8,143 nt of DNA from Thermoleophilia bacterium (lineage in GTDB: Bacteria; Actinomycetota; Thermoleophilia; Gaiellales; Gaiellaceae), in the NCBI GenBank assembly GCA_014534155.1, contig JACVSB010000066.1:1-8143 (forward strand), given 5' to 3'. A program made the translations under genes and the position numbers. The notes beneath the pieces were generated by a model, which was not told the DNA's origin, searched no databases, and was given only the letters and a program-made list of their open reading frames with translations. This document shows, piece by piece, positions 5,897-8,143 of this stretch (position 1 is its first letter; every line of letters begins with the position of its first letter).

Positions 5897-7774
5897 ATGG
5901 CCGTGCTCGTCGCCGCGAACCTGCGCAAGGAGCTCTCCGGCGACGTCCTCTTCGACGAGGTCTCGTTCACCGTCGCGCGCCGGGACCGCATCGCACTCGC
6001 CGGCCCGAACGGAGCCGGCAAAACGACGCTCCTCCGGATGCTCGCCGGCCGGACGTCCGTCGACGGCGGCCGCCTGGCGCTCGCGAAAGGGACCCGCACG
6101 GCGCTCCACGAGCAGCGTCCCCCGCTCGAGCGTGCCCTCACGCTCCGCGAGTACGTCCTCGACGGCGCCGCCGACCTCGTGGCGATCGAGGGGGAGCTCC
6201 GCGGGCTCGAGGAGTCGATGGCGGCCGGCGCGCACGACACGGGAACGCTCGGCCGCTACGCCGACGCGCAGGCGCGGCTCGAGCACGCCGGGGGGTACGC
6301 GTGGCGGGACCGGGCGACGGCGGTCGTTCGCGGTCTCGGCTTCCGCGACGTCGACCTGGACCGGCCCCTTGCGAGCTTCAGCGGGGGCGAGCTGACACGC
6401 GCCTCGCTCGCGCGGACGCTCTCGGGCGACCCCGACCTGCTCCTCCTGGATGAGCCGACAAACCACCTGGACGTGACGAGCCTCGAATGGCTCGAGCGCG
6501 AGCTCTCCTCCCTCGACGCGGCCGTCGTGCTCGTGGCGCACGACCGCTGGTTCCTCGAGGCCGTCACGACCGCCACGCTCGAGCTCGAGGAGGGCCGCGC
6601 CACCTACTTTCGCGGCCCGTGGCACGCCTGGCGGCGCGAGAAGGCGCAGCGTGCCGAGCACGCGCAGAGGACGGCTGACCGCGTCGCCGCCGACATCGCC
6701 CGGCTCGAGCGCTTCGTACAGCGCTTCCGGTACAAGAAGTCGAAGGCGCGTCAGGCCCAGGCGAAGCTCTCCCAGATCGCGCGGCTCGAGGAGGAGCGGG
6801 CGGGCGCCGCCGCCGACGCCGCCCTCCTGACGAGGAGGGCGAAGCGACTCGGCTTCGCGTTTCTCGATCCGCCCCGAAGCGGGCGCACGGTCGTCGACGC
6901 CGAGGGCCTCGAGGTCGCGGCGGGAGAGAAGACGCTCCTCCAGGACGCCAGCTTCGCGGTCGAGCGAGGCGAGCGCGTTGCGCTCGTCGGCCCGAACGGG
7001 TCCGGAAAGACGACGCTCGTCGAGACGCTCCTCGGCCGACGGGCGCCGCGAGCCGGCCGCGCGCGGCTCGGGCACGGCGTCGTTCCCGCCTACTTCTCTC
7101 AGCACGGGCTCGAGCTGGACGCCCGGCAGACGGTTCTCGCGACGGCCCAGCGCGCGACCGGGCTCAACCGCCCCGAGGCGCAGAAGCTCCTCGGCCGCTT
7201 CCTCTTCTCGGGATGGGAGGCGCACGAGCGCCAGGTGAGCCTGCTCTCGGGCGGCGAGCGGCGCCGCCTCGCGCTCGCGCTCGTCGTCGCGTCGGGCGCC
7301 AACTTCCTCGCGCTGGACGAGCCCACGAACCACCTGGATCTGGAGAGCCGCGAGGCGCTCGAGGCCGCCCTCGAGGCCTTTCCGGGGACGATCCTCCTCG
7401 TCTCGCACGACCGGGCGCTCGTGGATGCGGTCGCGGAGCGAACGCTCGCGGTGGAAGGCTCGACGCTGCGCTCGTACGAGGGAGGCTGGGCCGACCTGGT
7501 TCGCGCGAGAGCCGAGCGCGAGGCCCAGCCGCCGCCGCGTCCCCCGCGCGCAAGGAAGGTGCCTGCCACGGGCGGCGAGAGGAGGAGACCCGATCCGCTC
7601 GCGGCGCTCGAGGCCGAGATCGAAGCGCAGGAAGCACTCGTGGCGACGATCGAGGCGAAGCTGGCCGTCGACTGGACGGACGTGGACGCGATCGCGGCCC
7701 ACCGCCGCGCCCGAGACGAGCTCCAGGAGCTCCTCGTGCGCTGGGAAGCGCTCTTCGACGGTGTAGCGGGCTGA
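5897..7774 (+). CDS. ABC-F family ATPase (ribosome-associated, Uup-like layout)
   Basis: This is a 625-residue soluble protein with two ABC ATPase domains and no membrane segments, the layout of ABC-F factors that act in the ribosomal E site. Domain 1 has Walker A GPNGAGKT (36-43), signature FSGGELTRAS (161-170), Walker B LLLLDEPTNHLD (181-192) and H-loop H215. A charged linker at about 240-310 includes RFRYKKSKARQAQAK (276-290), the P-site-tRNA-interaction region. Domain 2 has GPNGSGKT (365-372), LSGGERRR (450-457), LALDEPTNHLD (471-481) and H504. After a Pro/Arg linker (about 545-567) comes a predicted coiled-coil C-terminal domain like that of Uup/EF3. Both catalytic glutamates are present, so both sites look active. 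The ATG at 5897 fits the family N-terminus, but no Shine-Dalgarno sequence is visible before it; the ATG at 5889 is in another frame. A housekeeping translation role and a ribosome-protection (antibiotic) role cannot be told apart here. Confidence 0.94.
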   Translation: MAVLVAANLRKELSGDVLFDEVSFTVARRDRIALAGPNGAGKTTLLRMLAGRTSVDGGRLALAKGTRTALHEQRPPLERALTLREYVLDGAADLVAIEGELRGLEESMAAGAHDTGTLGRYADAQARLEHAGGYAWRDRATAVVRGLGFRDVDLDRPLASFSGGELTRASLARTLSGDPDLLLLDEPTNHLDVTSLEWLERELSSLDAAVVLVAHDRWFLEAVTTATLELEEGRATYFRGPWHAWRREKAQRAEHAQRTADRVAADIARLERFVQRFRYKKSKARQAQAKLSQIARLEEERAGAAADAALLTRRAKRLGFAFLDPPRSGRTVVDAEGLEVAAGEKTLLQDASFAVERGERVALVGPNGSGKTTLVETLLGRRAPRAGRARLGHGVVPAYFSQHGLELDARQTVLATAQRATGLNRPEAQKLLGRFLFSGWEAHERQVSLLSGGERRRLALALVVASGANFLALDEPTNHLDLESREALEAALEAFPGTILLVSHDRALVDAVAERTLAVEGSTLRSYEGGWADLVRARAEREAQPPPRPPRARKVPATGGERRRPDPLAALEAEIEAQEALVATIEAKLAVDWTDVDAIAAHRRARDELQELLVRWEALFDGVAG

Positions 7775-7818
7775 CAGGCCTCCTTCCGCGGGAGACGCTC
7801 CGCGACCCGGACGGCTGG

Positions 7819-8143
7819 GTGGACTGGGTGCGCCTCCTCGCGACACCGTTCGTCCTCGCTGAGCCCGTCTTCGAGGACTACCCGCCCGGCGAGGAGCGCT
7901 TCGCGTGGGGCCTCGCGGGCGCGTTCTCGCTCACCGCGCTCGCCCTCTTCGCGGCCGGCCGGCGCGGCCGCCCGCCGGTGCTCGGAGGCTGCGCACTCGC
8001 GTTCGACACGGCGTTCCTCTCGGCCTGGGCGATCCTGTACGCGTTCGACCCCGGCACGCCGGCCCGAGACCTCCTCGTCCTCGTGCCCGTGGAAGCAGCC
8101 CTTCGCTATGGCCGCCTCGGCGCGCTCGCCGCCCTCGCGACGA
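7819..8143 (+). CDS. Integral membrane protein, probable N-terminal sensor region of a signalling protein (cut by right edge)
   Basis: An open frame continues to the end of the window (108 codons from GTG 7819). It encodes a short WVRLLATPF lead, then likely membrane segments at residues 28-47 (AWGLAGAFSLTALALFAAG), 53-76 (LGGCALAFDTAFLSAWAIL) and from about 84 (LLVLVPVEAALRYG). The pattern of a pair of helices, a short FDPGTPARD loop, then PVEAALRYG is one I associate with N-terminal membrane modules of actinobacterial histidine kinases, GGDEF or phosphatase proteins. That is recall, and no output domain is in view. The start is uncertain. The frame is open upstream with no ATG, GTG or TTG, but a CTG at 7771-7773 overlaps the ABC-F stop as CTGA and would add 16 residues (LTGLLPRETLRDPDGW). 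It is probably co-transcribed with the ABC-F gene. Confidence 0.65.
   Translation, partial: MDWVRLLATPFVLAEPVFEDYPPGEERFAWGLAGAFSLTALALFAAGRRGRPPVLGGCALAFDTAFLSAWAILYAFDPGTPARDLLVLVPVEAALRYGRLGALAALAT

Noticed and set aside
5717..7846. In-frame upstream extension of the multicopper oxidase antisense to the ABC-F gene (to a total of 1249 codons)
   Set aside because: The signal peptide and strong ribosome binding site fix the start at 5716. The upstream translation is a low-complexity antisense shadow.
1..8143. CRISPR arrays, tRNA/rRNA genes, insertion sequences, attachment sites
   Set aside because: No spaced direct repeats, cloverleaf-like sequence, transposase motifs or terminal inverted repeats were seen while reading both strands.

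Overview
The window is high-GC DNA (about 70% by eye, with G or C at most third codon positions). It carries compact, often overlapping genes of a free-living bacterium. The protein styles suggest a deep-branching actinobacterium such as Thermoleophilia/Gaiellales, or a similar soil or metagenomic lineage. These are a transaldolase of the ~370-residue type, a phosphoglucose isomerase of the kind found in Tal-Pgi fusions, an animal-like ~620-residue transketolase, a CotA-like multicopper oxidase, and an edge membrane protein of a kind I associate with actinobacterial signalling proteins. The lineage is inference from memory; no marker gene is present.

Layout. Positions 1-2316 hold a minus-strand operon read right to left: rpiB (ribose-5-phosphate isomerase B), tal (transaldolase) and pgi (glucose-6-phosphate isomerase, cut by the left edge). 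rpiB and tal overlap by 8 bases, and tal and pgi share one base (TGATG). A 57-base divergent gap (2317-2373) separates this operon from a complete transketolase on the plus strand (2374-4230). Together these four genes form the non-oxidative pentose phosphate pathway plus its link to glycolysis. They interconvert ribulose-5-P, ribose-5-P, sedoheptulose-7-P, erythrose-4-P, fructose-6-P and glucose-6-P.

Convergent to tkt, on the minus strand, is an exported CotA-like multicopper oxidase (5716 leftward). It has a good ribosome binding site, a Tat-like signal peptide and three of the four copper-binding motifs. It breaks down near its 3' end: two apparent single-base insertions are followed by loss of homology 8-9 bases from the tkt stop codon. 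The final HCHxxxH motif, which carries five copper ligands, is absent. This is either a real 3'-truncated pseudogene or a consensus/assembly fault, and it is the most notable anomaly in the window.

A 180-base divergent gap (5717-5896) with a 7-bp inverted repeat leads to a complete plus-strand ABC-F ribosome-associated ATPase (5897-7774). It is followed at once by the start of an integral membrane protein that runs off the right edge.

I see no RNA genes, CRISPR arrays, insertion sequences or convincing intrinsic terminators. No stretch over 300 bases lacks a gene. I found no evidence of a wholly new multi-gene system; the interest lies in gene-architecture details and the broken oxidase.
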